Source: Verrucomicrobiaceae bacterium (lineage in GTDB: Bacteria > Verrucomicrobiota > Verrucomicrobiia > Verrucomicrobiales > Verrucomicrobiaceae). From it: a stretch of DNA of 64,000 nucleotides. This document shows, in pieces, positions 40,588 to 49,175 of the stretch; within the stretch, counting starts at the first letter, position 1, and each line of letters starts with the position of its first letter. Location of the stretch: positions 124,001 to 188,000 of the forward strand of contig JABTUN010000005.1 of the NCBI GenBank assembly GCA_015075365.1. The letters are read 5' to 3'. The translations under genes were made by a program, and so were the position numbers. Under the pieces are notes generated by a model that saw nothing but the letters and a program-made list of their open reading frames with translations, ran no database searches and was not told the origin of the DNA.

Positions 40588-41433
40588 CTAGGGTTCGGTG
40601 AAGTTGAGGACGCTGACTTCGCGGCTGATGGCCTCGTAGGTGGCGCTGGGGCTGCCAAAGTTGAAGACGCTCCACTCGCGGCTCTCGCGCTGGAGGAGAT
40701 CACTGACGGGGACGGCCTGGCCGTTGTAGAGGCTGATTTCGCGGCTGTTCGCCTCGACGCTGGCGCTGGGGCTGCCGAAGTTGAAGACGCTCCACTCGCG
40801 GCTCTCCCGCTGCGCCAGATCACTCACCGGCACGGCCTGGCCGTTGTAGAGGGAGATTTCGCGGCTGTTCGCCTCCACGGTGGCACTGGGGCTGCCGAAG
40901 TTGAAGACGGATTGCTCACGCGTGATTGCCTCAAATGGATCGCCACTGCCGAAATTGAAGACGCTGACCTCGCGGCCCTCCCGCTGGAGGATCTTGTAGC
41001 TCGTGATGCCAAAGAGGCTCAGGTACACTTGATAATTGGTGAGCCCGCCGCCCCCGGGAGCCAGTTGGGAGCCATCATTCGGATTGAGCGGATCGAGCAC
41101 GCTGGAATGATTCAACTCATACACATCGTCAATGCCGTCGCCATCGCTGTCCAAGGGCGAGAACTTGCTGTACGGCACCGCCCGGAAGAAGCCTTTGATC
41201 ACCCCGGGCGTCAGATCGAGCACCGAGTCGATGCCCAGGCTCATGTCCGCAGGCCCCCAGGTCGTCAGATCCGGCGAGTATTCGAGCAGATAATAGACGC
41301 CCGGATTCTCCTCGAACTGCACGGTGATGACACCATTCTCGACACGAAAACCGGAGATGATGCCCAGCGCGTGAATCGCGGTCGTGGGGAGAAGCGAGGC
41401 CAGGAAGAGACAGATAAGGAACAGACGGGACAT
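40588..41433 (-). CDS. Exported protein with C-terminal SRE-x-SV-x-N repeats
   Basis: A 281-residue protein; ATG 41433 opens a signal peptide (MSRLFLICLFLASLLPTTAI). Residues about 20-100 are a beta domain (VYYLLEYSPDLTTWGPAD), then an acidic DSDGDGIDDVYE loop like a calcium-binding dockerin or thrombospondin type 3 turn. The C-terminal half repeats a 40-residue unit (exact 120-bp DNA period) built of two alternating lines, SREWSVFNFGSPSA and SREISLYNGQAVPV. Similar S-R-E repeats occur in exported proteins of Verrucomicrobiota and Planctomycetota. A surface or spacer role is likely; no enzyme motif is present. Confidence 0.75.
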   Translation of the reverse strand: MSRLFLICLFLASLLPTTAIHALGIISGFRVENGVITVQFEENPGVYYLLEYSPDLTTWGPADMSLGIDSVLDLTPGVIKGFFRAVPYSKFSPLDSDGDGIDDVYELNHSSVLDPLNPNDGSQLAPGGGGLTNYQVYLSLFGITSYKILQREGREVSVFNFGSGDPFEAITREQSVFNFGSPSATVEANSREISLYNGQAVPVSDLAQRESREWSVFNFGSPSASVEANSREISLYNGQAVPVSDLLQRESREWSVFNFGSPSATYEAISREVSVLNFTEP

Positions 41434-41600
41434 GTTACGGAGGGAATACCGGAAAACCGGAATGGCGGTGACAGTGTGGACGAATTTTTTTTGAGGATGC
41501 GTGGCCGCCTCAGTAGCCGCCGCCGCAAGGCGGTGGTCAGGGAAGCATGCGAAAACCCGGGGGACGCTCGCCTTCCACGGGCTAGCGCCCGCGGCTACGC
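41434..41600. other. Intergenic region with REP-like palindromes
   Basis: Short palindromes are visible: CCGCCGCAAGGCGG at about 41519 and GGGCTAGCGCCC at about 41580. The second is the inverse relative of the sequence near 39230. Nothing coding is recognised. Confidence 0.5.
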
Positions 41601-42311
41601 TCACCCGCCCGCGGCGATGCTGACCGAGGGGCCCCGCTGGCCGACTAGGGCGTCGTCCACGCGGTAGATGGCGCGGAATTTCCAGTGGGTGAGCGTGGCA
41701 GGACCACCCGGCTCCAGATAATAGCTGGAAACGCCCAGCGGAGCGGTTGCATGGCGGTCGGCGTGGCAGGATATCCTGTCCCCCAGGTGTTTAACGCCCA
41801 AAAAGCTGATTTGGAGGCTTTGGGGGCCAAATTCCCGTTCCGGGAGATGGTTTTGAAGCTTCTGGAGATGAATCTCCAACTCCGTCGGAAGACGCCGAAG
41901 GTCCTGGAGAAGCATCTCCCGTTCCTGGAGATGAATCTCCAACTCCGCCGGAAGATGCCGAAGGTCCTGGAGATGCATCTCCCATGGCTTTGAGAAGCAC
42001 TGAAGAGTCCGGAGATGAATCTCCAACTCCGCCGGAAGACGCTGAAGATTCTGGAAAAACATCTCCCGTTCCGCCAAGAGACGCTGAGGGTTCCGGAGAA
42101 ACGTCTCCCGTTTCGTCAGAGAGTGCCAAAGGTATTGGAAAAGCATCTCCCATGGCTTCGAGAAGCGCTGAAGCCTCTGGAGATGAATCTCCAACTCCGC
42201 AGGAAGATGCTGCGGATTCTGGAAAAACATCTCCCGTTCCGCCAAGAGACGCGGACGGTTCAACAGGGATTTCAGAATGATGAAAATAGCGTCTGCACGA
42301 CCTGCCGCCAA
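41601..42311 (-). CDS. Repeat protein with 14-residue amphipathic units and a conserved C-terminal tail
   Basis: The frame gives up to 236 residues from a TTG at 42311 and has no good ribosome-binding site. Residues about 25-165 repeat a 14-residue unit of the kind LPAELEIHLQRLQR or FSKPWEMLFQYLWH, amphipathic and Leu-rich. The last about 60 residues (ATAPLGVSSYYLEPGGPATL, HWKFRAIYRVDDALVGQ) resemble tail sequences I know from other exported-type proteins of this phylum, which argues that this, and not one of the other open frames, is the coding one. The other five frames stay open because the DNA repeat is 42 bp long. It may be a truncated or decayed gene. Confidence 0.4.
   Translation of the reverse strand: MAAGRADAIFIILKSLLNRPRLLAEREMFFQNPQHLPAELEIHLQRLQRFSKPWEMLFQYLWHSLTKRETFLRNPQRLLAEREMFFQNLQRLPAELEIHLRTLQCFSKPWEMHLQDLRHLPAELEIHLQEREMLLQDLRRLPTELEIHLQKLQNHLPEREFGPQSLQISFLGVKHLGDRISCHADRHATAPLGVSSYYLEPGGPATLTHWKFRAIYRVDDALVGQRGPSVSIAAGG
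41843..42262. repeat. Array of 42-bp repeats with a palindromic GGAGAnnnnTCTCC core
   Basis: Ten 14-base cores of the type GGAGATGAATCTCC start at 41864, 41906, 41927, 41969, 42011, 42053, 42095, 42137, 42179 and 42221: every step is exactly 42 bases except two of 21 and 42 around 41927. Cores vary in the middle and occasionally in one arm (GGAAAAACATCTCC), the rest of the unit less regularly. Confidence 0.9.
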
Positions 42312-42343
42312 TTCGATATCCGGAGTTCCTTGTTCGATATTCG

Positions 42344-45300
42344 TTATTCAAACCTCTGCTGGAGGAGCCACTTCATGTCTTCGACCAAGGCGGGGCTGTA
42401 GGGGTAGGTCGTGTCGAAGAGGACCTTCGCGGCGGAGGGATCGTTCCAAGCGCGGAGGTAGGCGTAGAGGTGGGAGATCTCGCCACGGGGGTTCATGGCC
42501 ATTTCGGTGACGAGCGCGTCCACGATCTGGCGGACGCGGTTGGTTTGATCTGGCGTGGCTTTCGGGAAGGCGGTGCTGAGGAAGTGGTGCTCCAGGAGCA
42601 GCCGGTAGAAGTGCCAGACGAGCTCCCTCGGCGGCTGGCGGCACAAAGCGTAGTCCTCGGCGAATTGCAGGCCTTCTTCGCCTTGAAGCACGTTGTTGAA
42701 AGTAGTGAGCCAGGCGGGATCGGTGAGGAAAGTGGCGTTGAAAGCAGCTTTGGCTTCCGTCTGCTCTTCCCCGATGAGATGACGACCGGCCAGGGTGGTG
42801 AGCAGATCACCCGCCATGCGCAGATCCCAGGCTTGAGTGAGGCTGCTCAGGATGACGCGGTCCATGAGGTGCAGCGGGCTTTTCATCGTGACGGTTTCGG
42901 CGATGGAGTTGGCCTTTTGCCAGGCGCTCAGGGCGCGGTCCTCCGTGTTTTGAAGACGATAAAGCATGCCTTGGAGCAGCCAAAGACTGGTGTGGATGCG
43001 ATTGTCCATCTCCTCAGGCCGTAACTGCCTGGCTTCTTGAATGAGAGTGATGGCACCGCGAAGATTTCGCCCTCGGGCGGCGCGGCGGGCCTGCTCCATG
43101 TGCCAGATGGCCTGCACGGTGGGATCATCAGGCCTCTTCTTTTTCCACTGGTTGAGCCTGCTGGCCAGGGACTCGTTGCTCTCAGAATGATGGATGCGGC
43201 ACCATTGATCGAGGCAGTTGGTGACAGCGCGAATGTCGTCAGGCGTGCGAACCGTCTGCAGGGCATCGTCCAATCCATCTCGATAGAGCGAATGGCTTTC
43301 CCGATCCAGACCGGCGGAATGGTGGGCGAGAGCGAATCGGGAGGCAATCTGCACGGGCGGCTGGCGGAGAAGCCGGAATGCCTTGGTGGCTTCGGTGATC
43401 ATGAGCGGGTCCACCCTCGGGAGAGCGCTGCTCATGCCGACCTGGGCGTAGGCCTGGCTGACGACATCGACCTGCACCTGGCTGATCTGCCCGATCATGG
43501 AAGCGGGCAGCGGATCAGGGAGAAGCGCCAGATAGCGGGGCGCATCACCGGATTTGGAGATGACGCTGTGGGTCCACAATCGAAGGAGGCCGCGGTCTCG
43601 CCACTGGCTGGAAGGACCTGTGGCGAGTGATTTCCACAGCGGCAGGGCCTCGGCAGACTCGCCTTGGAGCAAAAGGCACTCGGCGGTCTTGTAGCGGGCC
43701 TCGGCCCCGAACTGCGGATCGCCACGCAGCCGTTCGTAGTGGCGGATGGCTTCCGCATAGCTCCCCTGCATGGCGGCGAGGTCGGCCTCTTCCAGCGGAC
43801 TGATGGCATCGGCACGGCGGGTGCGCAGGGTGAGTTCTTTGAGGCCGAGGTTCTTGGGCCAGCTCAACCGCCAGTAGTTGGTTGCCTGTGCGCCGGACTG
43901 CGTGAAAACGAAATCCGCACGCAAGCTGTGGCGCTCATTGACACGGGCTTCGACCCACTCCCGCTCCAGACGCACGCTCATGCGGAAAGGCTGGTCCAGC
44001 AGATGCACATCCGGGATGTGCAGGGTGCGATTGTCGTCCTGGTTCAGCTTCAAGGTGAGCACAAAGCTTTCCAGGTCGGCTGAGGCATCTTTGAGCATCT
44101 GGCCGCGCATGGTGGTGCTGAGGTGGCGGACCCGATACAGCCCGGCAGCCACTCGCGTGCCCTGATGGTAGAAGACGATGGTGGTCGGGTGATAGTCGTG
44201 CGCATCCACTTGGAAGGTGAAGATGACTTCCGAAGGCACGGAGACCGAATCAGTGAAGGTGATGGGTGCGGGAACCTCCGGCGGACCGTTGTAAACCGGG
44301 TAGAGCAGACCGCCGGTCACCTGGACATCGCTTCTCGGGATCAGGCCCTGAAGATCGCTGAAGGGAGCCCGGAGTTGCACGCGGGTCTCCCACCGCCCCT
44401 CACGCTCCGTGATCAGGCTTTGTAGGCGGCTGGCATGGAGAGGTGCTCGGGGTTGCAGCCAGGTGTTCAGCGTGCGGAGCCAGGTGTAGTCCTCCTCCCG
44501 CAAGTGGTTCTGCTGGAGGCGGGACTCCATGTCATGCACGACATCGTCATGGAACCGTTGTCGGACCTGAACGACAAGCGGGTCATTGTAATTCGTGAGA
44601 GCATCGAGCGTGGCCTCAGCCTCCGCCAGCGTGCTGCTGTTCCACTCGCCATGCTGCATGGCTGTGGTGAGCCGTGTTTGCAGGCTGAAACGCTCTCTCT
44701 GAGCTTTCTGGCGCGGTAGATTCCATAAAATGAAAGCGCCGAGCGCCACGCACGCCGCCAGCGCGGCGGTGAGCGCCGGTTTTCTCCGCGCGCGTCGAAC
44801 GAGACGCGTGACGAACGGGAGAGGGCGGGCTTTCACTGGTTCACCGGCCAGAAAGCGGTCAAGGTCCTCGGCGAGGGCGGTGCCATCGGCATAGCGGTCA
44901 GCGGGGCGGTGGGAGAGGGCTTTGAGGATGATGCACTCAAGGTCGCGCGGGATGTCAGGATTCAGCGCGGAGGGGGGCGCGGGGCGGATCTCCTCGGCAT
45001 GGCGCTGGATGATGACGGTGAACTCGCCGGGATGCGGCGGCACCTGGGTGAGCAGCTCGTAAAGCGTGGCACCCAGCGCATAGACGTCCGTGGCGGGGGA
45101 GACGGGCGCGCGGCGGCGGTCAAACTGCTCCGGGGCCATGTAGGGCGCGGTGCCGAGGGCTTCGTTGGTGAGGGTGAGCGTCAGATTGTCCTCAACCTTG
45201 GCGATGGAGAAATCGACGATGACGGGTTGATGCGTGACGGCGCTGACAAGGATGTTGGCCGGTTTGAGGTCGCGGTGCACGATGCCGAGACCTTGGAACC

Positions 45301-45703
45301 AGCCGCTGGCACGCGCGACGTGCGCGATGAGACCCACGCGCTCCCGCAAGCCCAGCCGGTGGCTGGAGCACCACTTGCGCAGATTGAGGCCTGGAATGAA
45401 CTCCGTGACGAGGCAGGCGTGCTCCTGCGTGACCTGGAAGTCGAGGATGGGCACCACATGATCATGCCCGCCGGCCTCCCGCAGGCGCATGAGGGTCTGC
45501 CCCTCGATCTCCAGACGCGCGAGGGATTGCTCATCCCCGCTGCGGGAGGGATCGAGGAACTTGAGGGCCACGATGCGGTGGGTGCCAATCTCCCGCGCCC
45601 GCCAGACCTGCCCCATGGCTCCCGCGCCGATTTTTTCCAGCAACTCGAAGCGCTGGTCCCAGCCAAACGAATGAAGGATGTCAGACAGCAGCGGCGAGGG
45701 CAT
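42344..45703 (-). CDS. Large membrane serine/threonine protein kinase with TPR-like exterior
   Basis: A 1119-residue protein. Residues about 18-290 are a Hanks-type kinase: EKIGAGAMGQVW (Gly loop), VALKFLD (Lys), IVHRDLKPANIL (catalytic loop), and TAPYMAPEQF (activation segment). The metal-binding D-F-G reads DFSIAK, an unusual Ser in place of Gly. A membrane helix follows (about 312-334, AALAACVALGAFILWNL), so the remaining 780 residues face outward: a LamG-like beta part (about 400-600) and long helical repeats to the end. It is divergent from an ECF sigma factor gene, 115 bases apart, a pairing common in Planctomycetota and Verrucomicrobiota. Substrate and signal are unknown. Confidence 0.9.
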   Translation of the reverse strand: MPSPLLSDILHSFGWDQRFELLEKIGAGAMGQVWRAREIGTHRIVALKFLDPSRSGDEQSLARLEIEGQTLMRLREAGGHDHVVPILDFQVTQEHACLVTEFIPGLNLRKWCSSHRLGLRERVGLIAHVARASGWFQGLGIVHRDLKPANILVSAVTHQPVIVDFSIAKVEDNLTLTLTNEALGTAPYMAPEQFDRRRAPVSPATDVYALGATLYELLTQVPPHPGEFTVIIQRHAEEIRPAPPSALNPDIPRDLECIILKALSHRPADRYADGTALAEDLDRFLAGEPVKARPLPFVTRLVRRARRKPALTAALAACVALGAFILWNLPRQKAQRERFSLQTRLTTAMQHGEWNSSTLAEAEATLDALTNYNDPLVVQVRQRFHDDVVHDMESRLQQNHLREEDYTWLRTLNTWLQPRAPLHASRLQSLITEREGRWETRVQLRAPFSDLQGLIPRSDVQVTGGLLYPVYNGPPEVPAPITFTDSVSVPSEVIFTFQVDAHDYHPTTIVFYHQGTRVAAGLYRVRHLSTTMRGQMLKDASADLESFVLTLKLNQDDNRTLHIPDVHLLDQPFRMSVRLEREWVEARVNERHSLRADFVFTQSGAQATNYWRLSWPKNLGLKELTLRTRRADAISPLEEADLAAMQGSYAEAIRHYERLRGDPQFGAEARYKTAECLLLQGESAEALPLWKSLATGPSSQWRDRGLLRLWTHSVISKSGDAPRYLALLPDPLPASMIGQISQVQVDVVSQAYAQVGMSSALPRVDPLMITEATKAFRLLRQPPVQIASRFALAHHSAGLDRESHSLYRDGLDDALQTVRTPDDIRAVTNCLDQWCRIHHSESNESLASRLNQWKKKRPDDPTVQAIWHMEQARRAARGRNLRGAITLIQEARQLRPEEMDNRIHTSLWLLQGMLYRLQNTEDRALSAWQKANSIAETVTMKSPLHLMDRVILSSLTQAWDLRMAGDLLTTLAGRHLIGEEQTEAKAAFNATFLTDPAWLTTFNNVLQGEEGLQFAEDYALCRQPPRELVWHFYRLLLEHHFLSTAFPKATPDQTNRVRQIVDALVTEMAMNPRGEISHLYAYLRAWNDPSAAKVLFDTTYPYSPALVEDMKWLLQQRFE

Positions 45704-45818
45704 CGGGGGAAGTCGGAAAACATTCTAAACGACGGCGCAGTCCGAAACACAAGCGGAGGAGTTGCAAACATCCCCAGGAACTGTCACCAGCATCTGCTTT
45801 TTTCAGCACACCCACCGG

Positions 45819-46565
45819 ATGTCCGACTCCCCGCGACTCTTTCCAACCACCTCCCAAACCCTGCTGTCGCTGATCCACGATGTGGACTCGCGGACGCGGG
45901 AGGTGTCCGTGGCGCGGTTTTGCACGGTGTATTATCCGTCCATTTACGGCTACGCGCGGGCACTCGGGCTCAGCGAGCCGGACGCGCAGGACCTCGTGCA
46001 GGATTTTTTTGTCGAGGTGGTGCGGGACGGCCTCCTTCAGCGTTTTGACCCTCTCAAGAACACGCGCCTGAGCACCTGGCTGATGGCCTGTTTCCGCAAC
46101 CAGGTGAACAGCCACCACGCCGCGCGCAAGACACAGAAACGCGGCGGCAGCAGCGAGTTCGTGGAGTTCAATCCGGAGCACGCCGAGCACAGCTACCGCG
46201 CCGCGCACCTGGCCCACCTGGCACCGGAGCCGACCTTTGACCTGATGCTGGCGCGGGAGATCTGGCAGGCCGCGAAGGCGACACTGCTGCACAAGCACGC
46301 GAGGAAGGGGAATCGTGACCTGGTGGCTGATCTGCTGCCCTTCACCCTCCTGGACCGCTGGCCGCCACGCCCGCTGCCCACGCAGGAGGAGCTGGCCGCG
46401 CGGCACCAGACGACCCTGGTGAAGCTGAAGGCCTTTTTCAACCGCACGCTCAAGGCGCAGGCCAGGTCACGCTTTGATGAGGAATGCCTGCGTGACTGCC
46501 CGGGCATCACCGAGGCGGACATCCAGCATCTCTGGAACCTCCTGTGCAAATATGGGGAGGACTGA
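45819..46565 (+). CDS. ECF-type RNA polymerase sigma factor
   Basis: A 248-residue sigma-70 family protein. Region 2 is clear: VARFCTVYYPSIYGYARALG, DAQDLVQDFFVEVV, then RLSTWLMACFRNQVNSH for DNA melting and -10 binding. Region 4 (about 175-235; PTQEELAARHQTTLVKLKAF) is less canonical. ATG 45819 is chosen because the 19 residues upstream are not conserved-looking. The neighbouring membrane kinase probably regulates it or shares its signal; no anti-sigma gene is adjacent. Confidence 0.85.
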   Translation: MSDSPRLFPTTSQTLLSLIHDVDSRTREVSVARFCTVYYPSIYGYARALGLSEPDAQDLVQDFFVEVVRDGLLQRFDPLKNTRLSTWLMACFRNQVNSHHAARKTQKRGGSSEFVEFNPEHAEHSYRAAHLAHLAPEPTFDLMLAREIWQAAKATLLHKHARKGNRDLVADLLPFTLLDRWPPRPLPTQEELAARHQTTLVKLKAFFNRTLKAQARSRFDEECLRDCPGITEADIQHLWNLLCKYGED

Positions 46566-46575
46566 CGCGGCTTGG

Positions 46576-46695
46576 CGGGCTGCTGAAAACGCCATCACCG
46601 CCACTGGCCGGTGCTACAAAAGCGCGAGCACCTGCGCTGTAGATCGGGGCATTGACCCGGTCTGCGGGCATTGCGGTGTTTTTCAGCAGCCTGCT
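46576..46695. mobile_element. MITE-like dispersed palindromic element, copy 2
   Basis: About 120 bp between inverted GGGCTGCTGAAAA (46577-46589) and TTTTTCAGCAGCCTG (46679-46693). It matches the element at 19467-19638 in opposite orientation, but lacks that copy's internal duplication and so may be the basic form. It directly follows the sigma factor stop and shows no coding potential. Confidence 0.75.
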
Positions 46696-46828
46696 GGATG
46701 ATCAGAAGAGAAGCGCAGGAAGAACCGGCGGGCATGGCGGCCTCCGGGAGTCTGACAGCCATGCTGAGGCACTGTCCAGGGCAGGACCTTGACCGGCCGA
46801 CAAGTTTTTCAAGAACGGCCGCGGGGGA

Positions 46829-48382
46829 TCATCGCGCTCTCCGCACAATCTGCCCTGGCCGCGCCTCGGTGAGCGTGCCGTTTTGAATGACGGGTGTTCC
46901 ATGGACGAGCACGTGGACAAAACCCTCGGCGTGGTGGTGTGGGTCGGCAAAGGTGCTGGGATCACTCACCTTCGCGAGGTCGAAGAGGACCACATCGGCG
47001 ATGGCTCCAGGCTTCAATGCGCCGCGATCCCTGAGCTGGAAGGTCTGCGCGGGGAGGGAGGTCATGCGGCGGATGGCGTCTTCGAGGGTGAGGAGTTTCA
47101 ATTCGCGCACATAGCGGCCGAGCACGCGGGCGTTGTTGCCGTAGCTGCGCGGGTGCGGCACATCCTCACCGAGGCGACGCGGGCCACCGTCGCTGGCGAT
47201 CATGGTCAGCGGGTGCCTGAGGAAGACCTGCAAATCGTCCTCGTTCATGCCGTGGAAGACGGCGCTGGCACCGTCCTCGCTCTCCAGGGTGAGGATGGTC
47301 TCAATCTGGTCGTCGAGCGTGTCTGCGCCGCGCAGGAGTCTCGCGGCCTCGGGCACGCTTTTGCCATTGAGCTCCGGCCGGCTGACACATTTGGCGATGA
47401 CGGCATAGGCGTAGTCCTTGCGGCCCTGGCGCTCACGCATTTCGGCCATGGCGGAGATGATTTCGGCCTTTTTGGCCGGATCGGCGAGGCGCTGGATGAA
47501 ATCCTCGCGCGTGCCCTCCAGCGCGGCGTCGGGGATGGTCTGGCGCAGGCCGGTGGAGGAGGCGGTGTAGGCGTATTGGTCGTGCGTGATCTTCAATCCG
47601 TCGGCGCGTGCCTTGTCGAGCACGGCAAGCACCTCGCCCGCTTTTCCCCACGCGGTCGGGCCGGAGAGCTTGATGTGGGAAACCTCGGCCCGGCAGCCGC
47701 TCTCGCGCGCGATGCGTATGAATTCATCGAGCGCGTCGAAGATCTTGACCGTCTCGGAGCGCATGTGGCTGACGTAGGTGCCATCGTGCCGCGCGACGAC
47801 CTTGGCGAGCTCAATGATCTCCTCCGTCTTCGCAAAGGAGCCAGGGACGTAGATCAAGCCGGTGCTGAGGCCCACCGCGCCGTCCTGCATGGCCTGTTCG
47901 ACAAGTTGTTTCATCACTTCGAGCTGCGCGGCATCCGGCGCGCGGATGAAGCTGCCGCCCATTCCCTCCTTGCGCACGCTGCCATGGCCGATGAGCGTGC
48001 CGATATTCAACGCGGGACGCGCGGCCTCGATCTCAGCGAAAAACTTGCCAACATCAGTGCGCGAGTTGCCGCAATTCCCGGTGATGATGGTGGTCACGCC
48101 CATGCGCAGGAAATTCTCCGCGACGGGATTGGCGCAAATGGTCTCCGAGTGCGTGTGAACGTCGATGAATCCCGGCGCGGCGACGAGACCGCGGCCGTCA
48201 ATGATTTGCGTGGCAGTGCCGCTGACCTGGCCGATGGCGGCGATGCGCCCGTCCTTGATCGCGATGGAACCGCTTTGCAACGGCGCGCCCGTTCCATCGG
48301 CAATCTGTGCTTTCTCAATGAGGATGTCGAAGTCCGCGGCGTGGGCGGAGAGGACGAGGAGAGCGAGAAGGAGAGGGCGCAT
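46829..48382 (-). CDS. N-acyl-D-amino-acid deacylase-type amidohydrolase, exported
   Basis: A 517-residue amidohydrolase-superfamily protein with a signal peptide (MRPLLLALLVLSAHAADFD). The metal-site start is PGFIDVHTHSE, followed by the D-aminoacylase landmarks ITGNCGNS, IGHGSVR, AVGLSTGLIYVPGSFAKTEE, YVSHMRSE (Lys/Glu-bridging region), AEVSHIKLSG and a distal MIASDGGPR with the catalytic Asp. These enzymes release D-amino acids from N-acyl forms or open dihydropyrimidines; the exact substrate is open. ATG 48382 is favoured because the upstream codons lie in a heptamer mosaic. Divergent neighbours leave it monocistronic. Confidence 0.88.
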   Translation of the reverse strand: MRPLLLALLVLSAHAADFDILIEKAQIADGTGAPLQSGSIAIKDGRIAAIGQVSGTATQIIDGRGLVAAPGFIDVHTHSETICANPVAENFLRMGVTTIITGNCGNSRTDVGKFFAEIEAARPALNIGTLIGHGSVRKEGMGGSFIRAPDAAQLEVMKQLVEQAMQDGAVGLSTGLIYVPGSFAKTEEIIELAKVVARHDGTYVSHMRSETVKIFDALDEFIRIARESGCRAEVSHIKLSGPTAWGKAGEVLAVLDKARADGLKITHDQYAYTASSTGLRQTIPDAALEGTREDFIQRLADPAKKAEIISAMAEMRERQGRKDYAYAVIAKCVSRPELNGKSVPEAARLLRGADTLDDQIETILTLESEDGASAVFHGMNEDDLQVFLRHPLTMIASDGGPRRLGEDVPHPRSYGNNARVLGRYVRELKLLTLEDAIRRMTSLPAQTFQLRDRGALKPGAIADVVLFDLAKVSDPSTFADPHHHAEGFVHVLVHGTPVIQNGTLTEARPGQIVRRAR

Positions 48383-48399
48383 GGGGTAGGAGGACGAAC

Positions 48400-48475
48400 A
48401 AGGTGTGAAGCAAGAGGTGAGACGTGACAGACGACGTCCAACCCCCAACCTCTGACTTCTCACATCTAACCTCAG
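48400..48475. repeat. Degenerate heptamer mosaic
   Basis: Between the deacylase start and the lipoprotein stop, GTGAGAC, GTGACAG, ACGACGT, CCAACCC, CCAACCT, CTGACTT, CTCACAT, CTAACCT run in tandem. The opposite-strand heptamers match those at 38.3 kb. Confidence 0.65.
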
Positions 48476-48487
48476 GCCGCGCTGGTT

Positions 48488-49078
48488 TTACAACGACCAA
48501 AAGCGCCTGCTTCCGCTGCCGGGGGCGGGTGTGCTCATGGAAGAACGGGCGTTGTAGCCATCGTAGTAGCCGCGCTCGAAGCTGGAACGACGGCGCGGGT
48601 CGTAACGACCGACATGCGCGGCTGGATCGGCCACACGACCGCCGGTGCGGTCACGCAGGCCGTAGTCATAGCCTTGTTGATAGGCGGGGTCGTTCGCCTG
48701 CGGCGCGGGTGTGGGAATGACGGGCGGCGGCGTGTTCGGGTAGCCGGGAGGCGGGAGGTAACCGCCGCCGAGGCGGCTGCTGGCCTGGCTGTAGCCTTGA
48801 TTGTAGCCGTCGCGGTAGGCCATCTCGGTGCTGGGATCGAAGCGGCTGCGGTGCCGGTTGTAGTTCTGGCTCTGGCGCTGCTGCGCGTCCATCTGGCCAT
48901 CTGCCAGACCGCGCTCATAGGCCATTTGGGAGAGCTGGCGGCCGTGATCGCGCATGTCGGCGCGGCGCTGGCTGCCGTAGGGGTCGTGGTAGGGATCGCG
49001 TCCCATGTCGTAGGCATAGGGGTCGATGCAATTGGAAAGCAGGACGGACGACAACAGGAGCACGGGCAGCCATTTCAT
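48488..49078 (-). CDS. Tyr/Gly-rich lipoprotein with YxxGY repeats
   Basis: A 196-residue lipoprotein: MKWLPVLLLSSVLLSNC with the lipobox Cys at residue 17. The mature part is hydrophilic and repeats a YxxGY or GYxxG theme: AYERGLADGQ, AYRDGYNQGYSQAS, YQQGYDYGLRD, FERGYYDGYNAR, separated by a Pro-rich stretch near residues 105-130. No catalytic motif. Possibly an outer-membrane scaffold or adhesion element. ATG 49078 is clear from the lipoprotein signal. Confidence 0.75.
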   Translation of the reverse strand: MKWLPVLLLSSVLLSNCIDPYAYDMGRDPYHDPYGSQRRADMRDHGRQLSQMAYERGLADGQMDAQQRQSQNYNRHRSRFDPSTEMAYRDGYNQGYSQASSRLGGGYLPPPGYPNTPPPVIPTPAPQANDPAYQQGYDYGLRDRTGGRVADPAAHVGRYDPRRRSSFERGYYDGYNARSSMSTPAPGSGSRRFWSL

Positions 49079-49175
49079 GGTGGCGCATGGTAGGAGCGCG
49101 GCGCACAGGCGCAAGGAAGCGTTTGCCAGGGGCGTAAAAGCCGCCCACTCATTCCGCCAACCACCCAAATCCACC

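Noticed and set aside
41843..42262. Array considered as CRISPR
   Set aside because: Cores are 14-base palindromes with degenerate repeats, the 28 bases between are also related to each other, and no cas genes are near.
46883..48427. 514-residue open frame on the plus strand
   Set aside because: It lies wholly antisense to the D-aminoacylase-type gene, whose family motifs are clear; the plus frame has no recognisable motif and reflects GC-rich codon structure.
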